Both the position numbers and the translations under genes were made by a program. The notes under the pieces were generated by a model, which worked only from the letters and a program-made list of their open reading frames with translations, searched no databases and was not told the DNA's origin. From NCBI GenBank assembly GCA_028532855.1, contig JAQQAL010000024.1, positions 114,615-178,614 on the forward strand: a stretch of DNA of 64,000 nt, given 5' to 3'. Shown here one piece after another: positions 8,201-16,368 of the stretch. How positions within the stretch are numbered: position 1 is the stretch's first letter; each line of letters begins with the position of its first letter. Source of the stretch: Candidatus Thalassospirochaeta sargassi. GTDB lineage: Bacteria > Spirochaetota > Spirochaetia > UBA9216.

Positions 8201-9578
8201 TGGTGCAGCACGAATCAGGCTTCGTTCACTCAAAGCTGTTATGGAAGAACGAGAATCTACAACCGGCAATCCTGAAAGTAAGGCTAAACCGGCGGAAAGG
8301 GTCGTTTTTACCAAGGAGATGAAAGAAAAATATACAATTTTAGCCCCACAGATGTCTCCAATTCACTTTCAGTTTGTTGAGGAGGCCTTCAGGTTATGCG
8401 ACTATAACCTTGTCATACTTCCATCGGTAGATAAGGCAGCAGTTGATTACGGACTGAAATATGTAAATAATGATGCATGTTATCCATCAATTATTACAGT
8501 TGGACAGATACTGGAAGCTCTAGATTCAGGGGATTACAATAAGGACAGGGTTGCTATAATGATAACCCAGACAGGCGGGGGCTGCCGAGCCACTAACTAT
8601 ATTGCATTCTTAAGAAAGGCGTTGTCCGATGCGGGTATGTCGCACATCCCTGTTGTTTCTGTGAATGCCCTGGGTATGGAAAAGAATCCCGGTTTTTCAT
8701 TTTCGATGAAGCTGATAAATAAGAGCCTCCAGGCTCTGGTTTATGGGGATACCCTTATGAGGGTTCTTTTGAAAACCCGTCCGTATGAATTATTTGAAGG
8801 AAGTGCTGATAAACTTTATAACAAATGGGTTGCTGTTTGTAAGAAATCCTTAAGTGACGGCAGTAGAAAGACTTTCCGGCGAAACCTGAAAGGAATAATC
8901 CAGGATTTTGATAATCTGGAGCTGAGCGAGCAGATAAAGCCACGGGTCGGACTTGTAGGTGAGATACTTGTGAAATTTCACCCTACTGCTAATAATAATA
9001 TAATTGATGTAGTTGAGGCTGAGGGCTGCGAGGCAGTTATGCCGGATCTTATCGATTTCTTTCTTTATACTGCTTATAACAGTGAATTCCGCTATCACTT
9101 CCTTTCTGGCAGTTATCGTTCCATGATGCTTAACCGGATAGGGATTTCTTTTATTGAATACTACCGGAAGGATATGAAAAGATATTTAAAGAGCAGCAGG
9201 CGTTTTGATGCTCCAGAAGCTATTCAGAAGTTGGCAAAAAAGGCGGAGCCCGTTGTATCTCTTGGAACACAGATGGGAGAGGGGTGGTTTCTAACGGCTG
9301 AAATGATAGAACTCATTGAAAGCGGTGCTGATAATGTTCTATGCATGCAGCCCTTTGCCTGTCTTCCTAATCAGGTTACGGGCAAGGGGATGATCAAAGC
9401 TTTGAAAGAACGTTATCCAATGTCCAATATAGCCGCAATTGACTATGACCCCGGTGCAAGCGAAGTTAATCAGCTCAACAGAATAAAGTTAATGCTTTCC
9501 GTTGCTTTCAGGAAAATAGAAGACGAGACAGCTGAATCCGTATCTGCTGAAGATGATTCTGTATCAATCAGAGCATGA
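5298..9578 (+). CDS. Giant acyl-CoA dehydratase activase-like protein (duplicated BadF/HgdC ATPase + DUF2229)
   Basis: 1426-residue protein. Two ASKHA-type ATPase domains related to the activator of 2-hydroxyglutaryl-CoA dehydratase (HgdC/BadF/BcrA) lie in tandem, beginning LDIGSTTVKL (~residue 9) and LGIDAGSTTTKAAL (~318). Each has a cluster-ligand-type Cys block (NGTCAGGTGAF with ARCGVFAKTD; NEACSSGCGSFIE with GSRCTVFMN). A Cys-rich block RCGLCGNNC...NRCERG (~610-645) and a DUF2229/HgdB-like C-terminal region follow. The family is thought to drive ATP-dependent low-potential electron transfer, but the target here is unknown and no dehydratase subunits are nearby. I chose ATG 5298 because GAGG at 5285-5288 lies nine bases upstream; the earlier ATG at 5283 has no site. 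Its end overlaps tetR by four bases. Confidence 0.92.
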   Translation: MDTILKAGLDIGSTTVKLVLLNQNDEIVFSRYARHMANVKSSVADLLEEAYGMFPHNELTISAAGSAGISIAQWLGIPFVQEVIAGTKAIETFIPETDVAIELGGEDAKVTYFSGVPDQRMNGTCAGGTGAFIDQMAVLLQTDAAGLNEMARSATTIYPIAARCGVFAKTDIQPLLNEGGAKEDIAASILQAVVNQTIGGLAQGKPIKGNVAFLGGPLYFLSELRKRFIITLDLNDENVIFPENSQFFVALGAALESEKEKCISFQSLHERVPGLLNANVVEVKRLSPLFNDQAELESFRARHEKARVKRRELAGYSGKCYLGIDAGSTTTKAALIDDEGALLYSTYGSNEGSPLNSTIKIIRELYSILPEKAEIAKATVTGYGEKLLKAALKLDIGEIETVAHFKAAAFFLPGVDFILDIGGQDMKCLRIKDGVIDEILLNEACSSGCGSFIETFAISMGTPVKDFAITALTAEQPVDLGSRCTVFMNSRVKQAQKEGVSVGDISAGLSYSVIKNAITKVIKVKNPEDLGEKIIVQGGTFYNEAVLRAFEQISGREAVRPDISGIMGAFGAALISKERSSENDKSEMLNPDEIESFQVTTSLKRCGLCGNNCLLTLSSFSDGRVFTSGNRCERGAGVERSKKDKLPNLYDYKYKKLCSYTPLKKEDAVATVGIPRVLNMYENYPFWFTFLTGLGYRVVLSKPSDKKLFDSGLDTIPAESVCYPAKLVHGHIVDLMKKNVDMIFYPSIPFEKQEDEGANNHYNCPIVATYPEVIRTNMDDVASDNGPEFLAPFLSLNDAEKLGKRLKQIFGERGFSSQKIKDALTRAMKERESFKKDIQKEGEETLEYIKQNKIQSVVLAGRPYHVDPEINHGIPTLINEMGMAVLSEDSVCHLAEVDRPLRVVDQWVYHSRLYSAARFVASNPYLEMVQLNSFSCGIDAVTTDQVQEILQGYGKIFTVLKIDEGNQLGAARIRLRSLKAVMEERESTTGNPESKAKPAERVVFTKEMKEKYTILAPQMSPIHFQFVEEAFRLCDYNLVILPSVDKAAVDYGLKYVNNDACYPSIITVGQILEALDSGDYNKDRVAIMITQTGGGCRATNYIAFLRKALSDAGMSHIPVVSVNALGMEKNPGFSFSMKLINKSLQALVYGDTLMRVLLKTRPYELFEGSADKLYNKWVAVCKKSLSDGSRKTFRRNLKGIIQDFDNLELSEQIKPRVGLVGEILVKFHPTANNNIIDVVEAEGCEAVMPDLIDFFLYTAYNSEFRYHFLSGSYRSMMLNRIGISFIEYYRKDMKRYLKSSRRFDAPEAIQKLAKKAEPVVSLGTQMGEGWFLTAEMIELIESGADNVLCMQPFACLPNQVTGKGMIKALKERYPMSNIAAIDYDPGASEVNQLNRIKLMLSVAFRKIEDETAESVSAEDDSVSIRA

Positions 9579-10069
9579 AAAAGGTTGATGCTAAAGATAA
9601 ACTGCTGGAAGCTGCGGAACGATGTCTTATGGAGAAGGGTAGTCATGCGGCTAGTGTTAAAGCTATTGCCGCAATGGCTGATGTTAATCACGGACTTGTT
9701 CATCATTATTTTGGATCAAAGGAAGGTTTGTTTATTGAGCTCGCAAAGGAGCATCTGAAAATTACAACCCCTCTGAAAACTGTAGCCACAGAGAATGAAG
9801 TAATAGATTTTTTAGAGGAGACTGTTTTCTTTTATTCGAGAATGATGGTAGAACTTAGAGCCCTGTCATATCAAATGCCGGAGCTTAATAATGTATTAAT
9901 AAATATTCTGAAGGAACGAAGAAAGAACCTGCAGGAGATTCTTAATATTGATGATGAGCAGGCTGTTATTCTTATTTCATCAGTTGCCGGCCTGGCTTTT
10001 CAAGCTGGTCTTGATACCTCCATGAAACTCAAAGACGCCTTGAGGAAGGTTTTTAATCTTATAAACTGA
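9575..10069 (+). CDS. TetR family regulator
   Basis: 164 residues. The N-terminal helix-turn-helix is clear (LLEAAERCLMEKGSHAASVKAIAA, then NHGLVHHYFGSKEGLFIEL at about residues 35-55). The C-terminal ligand domain is short for the family. Its ATG overlaps the activase stop (ATGA), so the two are translated together. The likely targets are the two TTAGTC-N4-GACTAA palindromes 4.3 kb upstream at the operon promoter, giving feedback control. The ligand may be an acyl-CoA, but nothing in the sequence fixes that. Confidence 0.9.
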   Translation: MKKVDAKDKLLEAAERCLMEKGSHAASVKAIAAMADVNHGLVHHYFGSKEGLFIELAKEHLKITTPLKTVATENEVIDFLEETVFFYSRMMVELRALSYQMPELNNVLINILKERRKNLQEILNIDDEQAVILISSVAGLAFQAGLDTSMKLKDALRKVFNLIN

Positions 10070-10276
10070 GCGTGTTGTGCCGCAGAAATTCTGAATGATG
10101 GCTACCTGGAAGCGGAAACAGGTTACGGTTTTTTAGATGACGGAAGTGTCGTAGCGGCAAAAAAGGTGTTTATGCCTGAGGTGACGCCGGATATGATAGA
10201 CTGCTGGTTCAACTGGCATCCTTTCTACCGCAGATTTATCAGGAGCAGGATGGAAAAATTGTATAGTCAGGTTTAA
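10070..10276 (+). pseudogene. Remnant of a DAPG/phloretin hydrolase family gene
   Basis: Directly after the tetR stop, and in the same frame, 68 codons read as a fragment of the DAPG hydrolase family. The key part is GYGFLDDGSVVAAKKVFMPEV followed by TPDMIDCWFNWHPF, which matches the family hallmark (plain-language form: GY-x-LPDGTGYVA-x-x-x-MP-x-VTPEM-x-x-WWF-x-WH). It then runs off family into RRFIRSRMEKLYSQV and stops. There is no start codon or ribosome site, and the rest of the ~280-residue enzyme is missing. It is probably the relic of an aromatic C-C hydrolase once carried at this locus. Confidence 0.7.
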
Positions 10277-10296
10277 TGAAAAAAGACTTTCCCAAA

Positions 10297-10650
10297 CTAA
10301 TGAGAAAAACTCTCGCGTTCTTTCTTCGGCAGCTTTGAAAGAACCAGTTCATATGAATGATCGATCAGCCAATAAAGCTTTTCAGTAGTCAGGCTGCCTT
10401 CCATATTGATTGTGTTCCAGTGTGTTTTATTCATATGAAAGCCCGGCTCTATATCTTTGAATGAATCACGGAGATTCTGTACCATATCAGGATCACATTT
10501 TAGATTAATTTTAAAGGGTTTTTTTGAAATGCTGCCGCAGGCGAACATTTTTGTTCCAACCTTCATTACGAGGGTTTCTTCACCAAAAGGAAAACCTTCG
10601 CTGACACCCTTTTTGGTATAACAGTATGTTTTGAATTCTTCGATTGTCAT
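10297..10650 (-). CDS. MmcQ/YjbR family protein
   Basis: 117 residues of the MmcQ/YjbR (CyaY-like fold) family. It starts MTIEEFKTYCYTKKGVSEGFPFG, has the central MKVGTKMFACGSISKKPFKINLKC strand region, the GFHMNKTHWNTI motif (about residues 72-83), and a late LYWLIDHSYELV helix. Some members bind DNA; most have no tested role. No Shine-Dalgarno sequence precedes the ATG, but TATATT ends six bases before it (10657-10662), so the mRNA may be leaderless. Confidence 0.92.
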   Translation of the reverse strand: MTIEEFKTYCYTKKGVSEGFPFGEETLVMKVGTKMFACGSISKKPFKINLKCDPDMVQNLRDSFKDIEPGFHMNKTHWNTINMEGSLTTEKLYWLIDHSYELVLSKLPKKERESFSH

Positions 10651-10656
10651 AATCTT

Positions 10657-10662
10657 AATATA
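10657..10662 (-). promoter_or_regulatory. -10 box of a candidate leaderless promoter (yjbR-like gene)
   Basis: On the minus strand TATATT lies six bases before the ATG at 10650. The -35 is weak (TTTCAA with 16 bases, or CTTTCA with 17). It is included because the -10 to ATG distance matches the stronger leaderless cases in this window. Confidence 0.45.
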
Positions 10663-10733
10663 GCATACATCAGCTAACTTGAAAGTGCATCTTCGGATGC
10701 TGCTCTCAATCCGATATGGGATCTGGTTTTAAT

Positions 10734-12515
10734 CTATATGCCGGCAGCCATTGCTACAAGCGCCCTCTGCCAGTTGAGGAGCCGGTGCATAGCTTCTGAA
10801 TTGCTGCTTTCGATATCAGTCATTACCCTGAAAACCGGTTCAGTGCCTGAGCCTCGCATCCAGAGGTAAGCCTTATCGACTATTGCTTCGGTGCCGTCTT
10901 CATTTTGAACGGGACCGGTAAGCATGATCTTAAGACCTCCGGTTTCCTTTCCACTGCGGAACGCGGGACCGACACCTTTGCGTGCTGATGTCCCTTCGTA
11001 ATTGATCTCATACCAGCCTGTTATGCCGAAATCTGCTTCAAGCTCAACCTTCCTTTTTTCGAAGGATGCAGGAAATATTTTTTCGTAATTAGCTTTAAGT
11101 TCCGCATGACTGATACTTCCAATCTGCATCTTGGCCTCGGATTCGTAGGCGCTTGTGGTTGAAAAATCCGGAAGTGATTCGACTGCTTCTGTTAAGGAAG
11201 AGTAGCCGCCGAAGATCTGCAGCTTTACAAGCGCAAAGATGGTGTTTAGCGGATCTCGTACCGTCGCGGGATGGGTGATGTTGCCGCCGTTTGATCCCTC
11301 TCCGAGGATTCGAACCTCGAAGCCTTCTGACCGTTTTTCAGCTGCAAGGTTTACAACGTTTGCTTCACCGACCTCTGCCCTGAAAACCTCTGCCCCGAAG
11401 GCTTTGGCTATGCGCTCAATCCGCATGGAGGTAGGTCCGTTAACCGCAACAGCGAGTTTAGCGCCGGGATTTGTTTGCTGCATGAAAGATAGTTCTGATT
11501 TTACACAGAGGGCGAAAACTTCCTGGGCTTCAAGTATCTCGGCGCAGTGAGTTCGCTCGTTAATGTAAACAATATTGCCGCGGTCACCGTCATTGTCGGG
11601 TACGTATCCCATTATAAAGTCGTTGTCCTCCGCATTGGCTTTTTCAAGTTCTTCGCGGCACAGGTTCAGCGATGCTCCTTCGGGAACAATCGCATGCACA
11701 ACCTTGCCCGGATTGTCGTTCAAAAATCTGGATTTAAATCCAAAGCTTTCAAAATAGTCCTGATCTATACTGACACCGCGTGCTGAACCGTTAAGCTCGG
11801 CAATAATCCCGATGCCTGCTGCGGCAGCCTTGATTTTTCCAAGAATAACATCCTGTTCGTCTTTGCTGCCTGAGGCGCTTATCACCATGTTTGAAAAAAA
11901 GCGATAAGCAACCTCGGCTTCAGCCTTATCGGCGGAAGGGTCCGGCAAAGCTGATGTATCGGGCTTTTTTTCACCCGAGAGCAGCTCTGCGTATTTTGCA
12001 TGCATGTCTTCATCAATAACAGCCGCAATAATAGCGGAGATAAAATCTCTGGAATCCCTGCCTCCTAGTACAGCACCATCTGAGAAACCGAATTTAAAGC
12101 CGTTGTGACCAAGAGGGTTGTGGCTTGCGGAGATGTAGGCAAAAGCATCGATGTCGGCGCTGGTTTTAACCCATGCCATCAACTCAGGTGCTGCAGTAAT
12201 GCCTGAATATCTTACCTCGAAACCTAGGGCCTCAAAGGACGATACCATAACCGAGGCAATTGCCGGTCCTGTGGGTCTGGCGTCCATTCCGACTGCAATT
12301 GTCATCACGCTGCTGTCTGGATTACGCTTTTTTACAATAGAGCCGAAAACATCAGCTATGATTGCTGATGCAGTTGCATCTTCAGCTGTGATATCGACTG
12401 AAGCGCTGTCTTCCTGAGCTGTTTTTCCGTATTCCGCGGCAAAAATCTTCCTGAAGCCGGAGGCAGAGAGGATAAAACTGGAAAAACTCTCCTGAAAAGA
12501 ATTGAAATCAGCCAT
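10734..12515 (-). CDS. Phosphoglucomutase/phosphomannomutase family protein
   Basis: 593-residue alpha-D-phosphohexomutase that interconverts hexose 1- and 6-phosphates. Active-site Ser in YISASHNPLGHNGFKFG (about residues 128-144), metal loop PDNDGDRGN (~305), sugar-specificity loop GEGSNGGN (~406) and C-terminal phosphate loop RGSGTEPVFRV (~552) are present. It is longer than typical 450-residue bacterial enzymes because of insertions, as in other spirochaete-type members. It starts one base after the dapL stop, so the two form an operon. The exact sugar is not readable. Confidence 0.92.
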   Translation of the reverse strand: MADFNSFQESFSSFILSASGFRKIFAAEYGKTAQEDSASVDITAEDATASAIIADVFGSIVKKRNPDSSVMTIAVGMDARPTGPAIASVMVSSFEALGFEVRYSGITAAPELMAWVKTSADIDAFAYISASHNPLGHNGFKFGFSDGAVLGGRDSRDFISAIIAAVIDEDMHAKYAELLSGEKKPDTSALPDPSADKAEAEVAYRFFSNMVISASGSKDEQDVILGKIKAAAAGIGIIAELNGSARGVSIDQDYFESFGFKSRFLNDNPGKVVHAIVPEGASLNLCREELEKANAEDNDFIMGYVPDNDGDRGNIVYINERTHCAEILEAQEVFALCVKSELSFMQQTNPGAKLAVAVNGPTSMRIERIAKAFGAEVFRAEVGEANVVNLAAEKRSEGFEVRILGEGSNGGNITHPATVRDPLNTIFALVKLQIFGGYSSLTEAVESLPDFSTTSAYESEAKMQIGSISHAELKANYEKIFPASFEKRKVELEADFGITGWYEINYEGTSARKGVGPAFRSGKETGGLKIMLTGPVQNEDGTEAIVDKAYLWMRGSGTEPVFRVMTDIESSNSEAMHRLLNWQRALVAMAAGI

Positions 12516-12516
12516 G

Positions 12517-13740
12517 CTATTTTAAAGCCTTTTCAATTCTGCCCATTGCCTCGTTAACATTTTCCAGTGAATTGAACGCACTGATTCTGATAAAGCCTTC
12601 ACCGCATTTTCCGAATCCGCTTCCGGGAGTACAGACAACCTCTGCTTTGTTCAGCAGGAGGTCAAAGAAGTCCCACGAGTCCATCCCGCCTTCTATCCAT
12701 ATATAGGGTGAGTTTTCACCACCGTAGCAGGTGTAGCCCAGAGCTTCCATCTTGCCGCGGATTATTTTTGCGTTGTTCAGGTAGTAGTCGATAAGATCTT
12801 TTACTTCTTTTTTACCGGCTTCAGAGTAGACCGCTTCAGCAGCACGCTGAACGGGGTAGGATACACCGTTGAATTTTGTGCTGTGACGTCTATTCCATAT
12901 TGCATGAAGCTCAATTTTTTCACCTGATGCGCTGAAGCCCCTGCATTCTTTGGGGATTACAGTGTAAGCGCAGCGGGTTCCAGTGAATCCTGCTGTTTTT
13001 GAGAAGCTGCGGAACTCAATCGCACATTCGCGGGCTCCGTCAATTTCGTATATGCTGTGAGGAATTTTTTCATCACGAATAAAGGCTACATACGCCGCAT
13101 CAAAGAGGATGAGCGCGTCGTTTGCCAGGGCGTAGTCGACCCAGGCTTTCAGCTGTTTCTCAGTTGCGGTTGCCCCGGTGGGGTTGTTAGGAAAGCAGAG
13201 GTAAATTACATCGGCTTTTTCTGCCGGGGGAGCCGGAACAAAGCCGTTTTCGTTGGTTGAGTCAAGATAGACCAGACCCTCATAGCGGCCGTCGCGCCAG
13301 ATCCCGGTACGTCCTGCCATTACATTTGTATCCACATAGACGGGGTAGACCGGGTCGGGAACAGCAATTACGCAGTCGGTAGAGAATATCTCCTGAATAT
13401 TACCGGTGTCGCATTTTGAACCGTCACTGATGAATATTTCATCTGCGCTGATATCGCAGCCGCGTGAACCGAAGTCATTAATAGCAATTGCGTCACGGAG
13501 AAAGGCGTACCCCTGCTCAGGGCCGTATCCGCGGAAGGTTTCTTCATTGGCCATATCGTCTACAGCCCTGTGAAATGCTTCAAGACAGGCGGGGGTAAGC
13601 GGCTTTGTTACGTCGCCTATACCGAGTTTAATTACTTTATTATCAGGATTGACATCCATATAGCCGGATACACGCTTTGCTATATCCGAAAAAAGATAGG
13701 ATGCCTTTAGTTTTGCATAGTTTTCATTGACCTTAATCAT
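12517..13740 (-). CDS. dapL: LL-diaminopimelate aminotransferase
   Basis: 407-residue PLP enzyme that converts tetrahydrodipicolinate directly to LL-diaminopimelate for lysine and peptidoglycan. It opens with the family's [17 protein letters not shown] start; the PLP Lys is in [14 protein letters not shown] and the cofactor region in [16 protein letters not shown] took the ATG at 13740 rather than the in-frame codon at 13788, since GAGAGG lies ahead of it and the family starts here. A TTCACA/TATACT promoter with a 17-base gap sits upstream. First gene of an operon with the phosphohexomutase. Confidence 0.95.
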   Translation of the reverse strand: MIKVNENYAKLKASYLFSDIAKRVSGYMDVNPDNKVIKLGIGDVTKPLTPACLEAFHRAVDDMANEETFRGYGPEQGYAFLRDAIAINDFGSRGCDISADEIFISDGSKCDTGNIQEIFSTDCVIAVPDPVYPVYVDTNVMAGRTGIWRDGRYEGLVYLDSTNENGFVPAPPAEKADVIYLCFPNNPTGATATEKQLKAWVDYALANDALILFDAAYVAFIRDEKIPHSIYEIDGARECAIEFRSFSKTAGFTGTRCAYTVIPKECRGFSASGEKIELHAIWNRRHSTKFNGVSYPVQRAAEAVYSEAGKKEVKDLIDYYLNNAKIIRGKMEALGYTCYGGENSPYIWIEGGMDSWDFFDLLLNKAEVVCTPGSGFGKCGEGFIRISAFNSLENVNEAMGRIEKALK

Positions 13741-13772
13741 TGTGTACCTCTCTGTAGGGGTGATTTTGACTA

Positions 13773-13801
13773 AGTATACAGGAAACACCGGGTTATGTGA
13801 A
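13773..13801 (-). promoter_or_regulatory. dapL promoter
   Basis: On the minus strand TTCACA (13801-13796) and TATACT (13778-13773) are 17 bases apart: five of six and four to five of six matches to sigma-70 boxes. The expected start is near 13766, leaving a ~25-base leader with a GAGAGG ribosome site before the ATG at 13740. Confidence 0.75.
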
Positions 13802-13832
13802 TGAGGAGGACAGATCTAATGAACCACAGGTT

Positions 13833-15083
13833 TTATTCAATTCTAACGATCTGCCTGAAATCGAGTCCTGAAGGACTCTGGTAGACCGCCAGCTCGAAAG
13901 TTGAAACTGATGCCAGAATATGATCAAATATATCGGCCTGGATTTCTTCATAATTTGCCCAGATTTTATCTTTACTGAATACATAAATCTCCAGAGGAAT
14001 ACCCTTGTCGGTTGGCTGAAGCTGCCTTATTAAAAAGGTCATGTTCTTGTTAATCATTGGATTATCATTCAGATAGTTTCCGATATACTTTCTAAAAACA
14101 CCAAGGTTTGTCATTCGCCGGCCGTTTATCAGCTGGTTAGTATTTATTTTTTTGACTGTATTGTGTTCATCAATCTCTTTCTGTCTTTCTTTGATGTAAT
14201 CTTCCAGGAGTTTGATTTCTTTCAACCGGGCAATAAGTTCATCTGAACAGAACTTCACTGAGTTTATGTCGATATTAATATGTCTTTTTATTCTTCGTCC
14301 GTCTGACTCACTCATTCCTCTCCAGTTTTTAAATGAGGAGGATACAAGGCTGTAGATTGGAACATTAACAATCGTCTTGTCGAAATTCTGGATTGATACA
14401 GTCTGCAGTTTGATGTCTATTACGTCACCGTCTGCGCCGTGGGCAGGGATGCTGACCCAGTCGCCGATACGGATCATGTCATTGCCGGATAATTGAACGG
14501 CGGCCACCAGACCGAGTATGGAGTCCTTGAATACCAGCATAAGTACGGCGGACATTGCTCCTATCCCGGTAAGAAGACCTATAACTGATTGATTAAGTAT
14601 AATCGATATAATGAGGACAGTGCCTATTATAACCAGAAAGACCTTAACAATCTGAAGGTAACCCTTAATAGGTCTGTTTTTAGATATTTCATAGGTGGAA
14701 TAGATGGAGTTTACGGCTGTTAATAACGAAAACAGAATTGATACAATAACTGCTGTAAGGTAGGCGATTATTATGCGTTGAATGAATTCCTCAGCGGAAT
14801 CCGCTCTTTGAAAAATAACAGGAAACATGAAATACAGAAGAATGATTGGAACTATCTGTGCAAGCCTTGAAAACAGGCCCGTTTTCAATAAGGCGTCGTC
14901 CCATTTGGTCCTTGTCTTTTTTATTACCCTGGTAACCACTGATAAAAGAATTTTTCTGGTAATTATATCAACCAGTATACTGAATAGAATAATACCGGCA
15001 ATTAGAATTATCATAGCGTAAAAAACTGCCCATGATTCGGATATTCCCAGTTCCGTAAAAAAATCAATTATAAATTTGTCCAA
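13833..15083 (-). CDS. Mechanosensitive ion channel, MscS superfamily (YbdG/MscM-like)
   Basis: 416 residues, the same size as the E. coli YbdG miniconductance channel. Five or so hydrophobic helices fill the first ~175 residues. The pore helix and beta domain follow (VLMLVFKDSILGLVAAVQLSGNDMIRIGDWVSIPAHGADGDV at about 180-222, then the VSIQNFDKTIVNVP block). A long charged insert and cytoplasmic tail follow. It should release solutes on hypo-osmotic shock. Start is TTG at 15083 with AGGAG seven bases upstream. It is a monocistronic unit on the minus strand. Confidence 0.93.
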   Translation of the reverse strand: MDKFIIDFFTELGISESWAVFYAMIILIAGIILFSILVDIITRKILLSVVTRVIKKTRTKWDDALLKTGLFSRLAQIVPIILLYFMFPVIFQRADSAEEFIQRIIIAYLTAVIVSILFSLLTAVNSIYSTYEISKNRPIKGYLQIVKVFLVIIGTVLIISIILNQSVIGLLTGIGAMSAVLMLVFKDSILGLVAAVQLSGNDMIRIGDWVSIPAHGADGDVIDIKLQTVSIQNFDKTIVNVPIYSLVSSSFKNWRGMSESDGRRIKRHINIDINSVKFCSDELIARLKEIKLLEDYIKERQKEIDEHNTVKKINTNQLINGRRMTNLGVFRKYIGNYLNDNPMINKNMTFLIRQLQPTDKGIPLEIYVFSKDKIWANYEEIQADIFDHILASVSTFELAVYQSPSGLDFRQIVRIE

Positions 15084-15403
15084 TTATATACTCCTGTTTT
15101 ATTATTACAACAAATCGCAAAAAACATCACCTCTTTATTGAATCTTCCGCAACTATCATCAGATTTGTGCGAAAGGGTAAGTGTAGGATTTCAATAGCCA
15201 GGATATGCCTTAAGATTTATCGGTTCCATAGGCGCTTTTTTAAATCACAGCATTTCGATAGATTCCAGGATTCTCCCGGAGTAATATTACCAGGTGGAGC
15301 ACTGGTTTCCGAATCAGGATTACAGTTTCTTACAAAGAAGAATCGGTTAGTGAGATCTATATTCCAGTTTCTTAGTAATGATTACCAAAGCGTAAAAAAA
15401 TGA
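15084..15403. other. Intergenic stretch with no recognised gene
   Basis: About 315 bases between the MscS channel start and the nuclease-like gene. A 78-codon open frame on the plus strand (15167-15403) has no ribosome site and a basic, low-order composition unlike its neighbours, so I do not call it. The right end holds a possible TTACCA/TAGAAT promoter for the next gene. I see no repeat or RNA gene. Confidence 0.5.
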
Positions 15404-15409
15404 TAGAAT
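15404..15409 (+). promoter_or_regulatory. -10 box of a weak leaderless candidate
   Basis: TAGAAT at 15404-15409 ends five bases before ATG 15415; TTACCA (15382-15387) lies 16 bases further up. AGG occurs one base before the ATG, too close to act as a normal ribosome site. Spacing differs from the strong cases, so confidence is low. Confidence 0.35.
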
Positions 15410-15414
15410 CAGGT

Positions 15415-15858
15415 ATGAATATCAATCAGGACCTTATAATAATCCTTCTTGCAGCGTTAGTTGCAGTTATAACAGCTTTTCGACTTGGCCGCAGGACGGG
15501 CCGGCGTGCTGAAGAACGTGACTGGGAAAGGAATAAGCTTGAAGTAATTGTGCGGGACCGAATTAAACGGTCCAGAGCTGTTCTCGGCGGCCAGTTTGCC
15601 GAGCAGCTGGCTCCATTCCTGCCGGATTTCCCCTATAATCCGAACGAGTGCCGTTTTATCGGAAAACCGATAGACCTGCTTGTTTTTAAGGGGATGGATG
15701 ATGGCCGTATCGATGAGGTAGTTCTTGTCGAGATTAAAAGCGGCAAGGCGAAGAACCTGTCGGGGATAGAACGCCAGCTTCGGGATGCAATTAATAATGG
15801 AAGGGTAAGCTGGCAGCAGTATGATGTGCCCGATCGAATAGTGGAAAATAAAGGATAA
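15415..15858 (+). CDS. Holliday-junction-resolvase-related nuclease-like protein (membrane-anchored)
   Basis: 147 residues from the ATG at 15415 (an in-frame ATG at 15400 is also possible). One N-terminal hydrophobic helix (about residues 4-20) is followed by a basic linker and a restriction-endonuclease-like domain related to archaeal Holliday junction resolvases: GGQFAEQLAPFLPDFPYNPN, then RFIGKPIDLLVFKG (Asp) and VVLVEIKSGKAKNL (Glu-x-Lys catalytic pattern), then LRDAINNGRVSW. Nuclease activity is predicted from motif only. It ends three bases before the Nudix gene. Confidence 0.82.
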   Translation: MNINQDLIIILLAALVAVITAFRLGRRTGRRAEERDWERNKLEVIVRDRIKRSRAVLGGQFAEQLAPFLPDFPYNPNECRFIGKPIDLLVFKGMDDGRIDEVVLVEIKSGKAKNLSGIERQLRDAINNGRVSWQQYDVPDRIVENKG

Positions 15859-15861
15859 ACG

Positions 15862-16368
15862 ATGGTGGAAGTATTTGATCTTGTAGATAAAAACGACAAT
15901 GTTATTGGAATTGCCGACCGTGATGAGGTGCATGGAAATCCGGATATGATTCATAGGGTTGCACATGTTCTGGTATTCAACAGCGCCGGTGAACTCTATC
16001 TTCAAAAACGTTCGGCTGATAAAATGGTGCAGCCTGGAAAATGGGACACCTCTGTCGGCGGGCATGTTGATGCAGGCGAAACCTATGACAGTGCTGCTGT
16101 TCGAGAAACAGCAGAGGAGCTGGGTATAAGCACAGCGATAGCTTCGTTTGATTTTCTGTACAAGTATCTCCACCGGAATGATTTCGAATCAGAGTGGGTT
16201 ACAACATACCGGATAGTCTGGGATGGCAGCTTGAAGATTCAGGAATCTGAGATAGATGACGGCAGGTTCTGGAGTCTCGAAGAAATAGAATCCAGTGATA
16301 AATCAATATTCACACCCAATTTTCTTGATGAGTTGGGGCGTTACAGAGGCTTTACGCAAGCCCTGTAA
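15862..16368 (+). CDS. Nudix hydrolase (IDI/YfcD-like)
   Basis: 168-residue Nudix enzyme. The Nudix box GX5EX7REXXEEXG is complete: GHVDAGETYDSAAVRETAEELG (about residues 68-90). The opening VFDLVDKNDNVIGIADRDEVHG and RVAHVLVFNSAGELYLQKRS layout is that of the isopentenyl-diphosphate-isomerase-like/YfcD subgroup, usually of unknown substrate. AAAGGA precedes the ATG. Its last 17 bases overlap the end of the convergent lysoplasmalogenase gene. Confidence 0.93.
   Translation: MVEVFDLVDKNDNVIGIADRDEVHGNPDMIHRVAHVLVFNSAGELYLQKRSADKMVQPGKWDTSVGGHVDAGETYDSAAVRETAEELGISTAIASFDFLYKYLHRNDFESEWVTTYRIVWDGSLKIQESEIDDGRFWSLEEIESSDKSIFTPNFLDELGRYRGFTQAL

Noticed and set aside
15167..15403. 78-codon plus-strand open frame upstream of the nuclease-like gene
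   Set aside because: No ribosome site, basic low-order composition, no recognisable motif, and it overlaps the likely promoter of the next gene.
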